Below are positions 63,720-64,000 of a stretch of 64,000 bases of DNA, one piece after another. The notes under the pieces are model-generated. The model did not search any database and was not told the origin of the DNA. It saw nothing but the letters and a program-made list of their open reading frames with translations. The DNA comes from Spirochaetales bacterium (GTDB taxonomy: Bacteria; Spirochaetota; Spirochaetia; Sphaerochaetales; Sphaerochaetaceae), in NCBI GenBank assembly GCA_018433865.1, contig JAHDQJ010000022.1:1-64000 (forward strand), read 5' to 3'. Positions within the stretch are counted from its first letter, which is position 1, and every line of letters starts with the position of its first letter. Position numbers and translations under genes: made by a program.

Positions 63720-64000
63720 ATGAGTAATACACAAAAGGATACGCAAGGCAGCATCCCCATCCGCAAGCATTTTGTAGGACTGTGGCGATGGGTCGATCAC
63801 ATCGAGGCTTTCGTGCTTGCGACGAGTACTGCTTTCCTGGCGATCTTGCTGATCATCAACGTGATCTCAAGGAACATAGGCAAGAGCATCTATTTCGCAG
63901 AGGAGATATCGAAGCTGTTCATCATCCTCATCACATTCACCGGTTCGAGCTATGCTGCGCGAAAAGCACGGCACATCAGGATGGGGGCGATTCTCGAACT
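63720..64000 (+). CDS. dctQ: TRAP transporter small permease subunit, incomplete
   Basis: ATG 63720 after AAAGG opens a frame that runs off the window. It has a polar N-terminal tail, two hydrophobic segments (TSTAFLAILLIINVIS and LFIILITFTGSSYA) and the charged KARHIRMG turn of DctQ proteins. The large subunit DctM is expected beyond the edge. Confidence 0.85.
   Translation, partial: MSNTQKDTQGSIPIRKHFVGLWRWVDHIEAFVLATSTAFLAILLIINVISRNIGKSIYFAEEISKLFIILITFTGSSYAARKARHIRMGAILE

Overview
The window looks like chromosomal DNA of a GC-rich spirochaete, most likely a Sphaerochaeta-like member of the Spirochaetota. Evidence is a PPi-dependent phosphofructokinase, solute-binding proteins whose signal peptides end in LFAGGAQE or LFAQGGQE, spirochaete-style small proteins (S21, omega, an Hc1-like protein), acetate kinase and carbamate kinase of a fermentative metabolism, and closely packed short operons on both strands. 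The genus is inferred from gene content and motifs only; no database search was possible. I saw no prophage, insertion sequence, CRISPR array, rRNA or tRNA. No gap between genes exceeds 300 bases; the largest are 62301-62565 and 57629-57860.

Layout. 1-4513: a 56-residue zinc-ribbon protein, a terminator, then murC-yicC-cmk-rpoZ-miaA. 4486-8731 (minus): folC, an NFACT/RqcH-like protein and an unknown membrane protein. 8906-13426: an acyl-CoA ligase, a YhbY RNA-binding protein, an iron-type alcohol dehydrogenase lacking one expected metal ligand, and a ROK regulator. 13430-18151 (minus): a ferric-type ABC importer with a DUF364 metal-chelation protein. Then pfp (minus), a GH2 glycosidase, a DUF188 protein, an orphan LuxR-type regulator and asnS. 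25292-28172: ArsC-like, WalJ-like and a second acyl-CoA ligase. 28234-32103: DAHP synthase, DJ-1, DUF1846 and a cytidylate-kinase-like protein. 32183-38499: ackA, an exported unknown, murB, cysS, ECF sigma and anti-sigma. 38635-45236: valS, Hc1-like, U32 protease-like and lon. 45340-52615: GDSL hydrolase, queuosine precursor transporter, carbamate kinase, DUF4105, recO, recJ and rpsU. 52692-57628: a putative leader peptide, metY, metA, serA, serC and an Lrp regulator. 57861-64000: IclR regulator, diaminobutyrate-type aminotransferase, asd, M20 amidohydrolase and a TRAP transporter that runs off the right edge.

The most interesting parts are at the right end. The metY gene is preceded by an intact 37-codon reading frame with an excellent ribosome site and a Cys-Leu-Met-Cys cluster. 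Its stop codon abuts the metY ribosome site, and a 9-bp exact complement could hide that site: a candidate translational attenuator for O-acetylhomoserine-based Met/Cys synthesis. The terminal IclR cluster can be read as a route that imports an N-acylated diamino acid (an ectoine-type or N-acetyl-diaminobutyrate compound), deacylates it, transaminates it to aspartate semialdehyde and processes it with Asd. Both binding-protein transporters carry a strong stem-loop between the binding-protein gene and the permease gene. Several genes (folC, murB, iclR) have their start codon 5-6 bases after a promoter -10 box with no ribosome site, suggesting leaderless transcripts.
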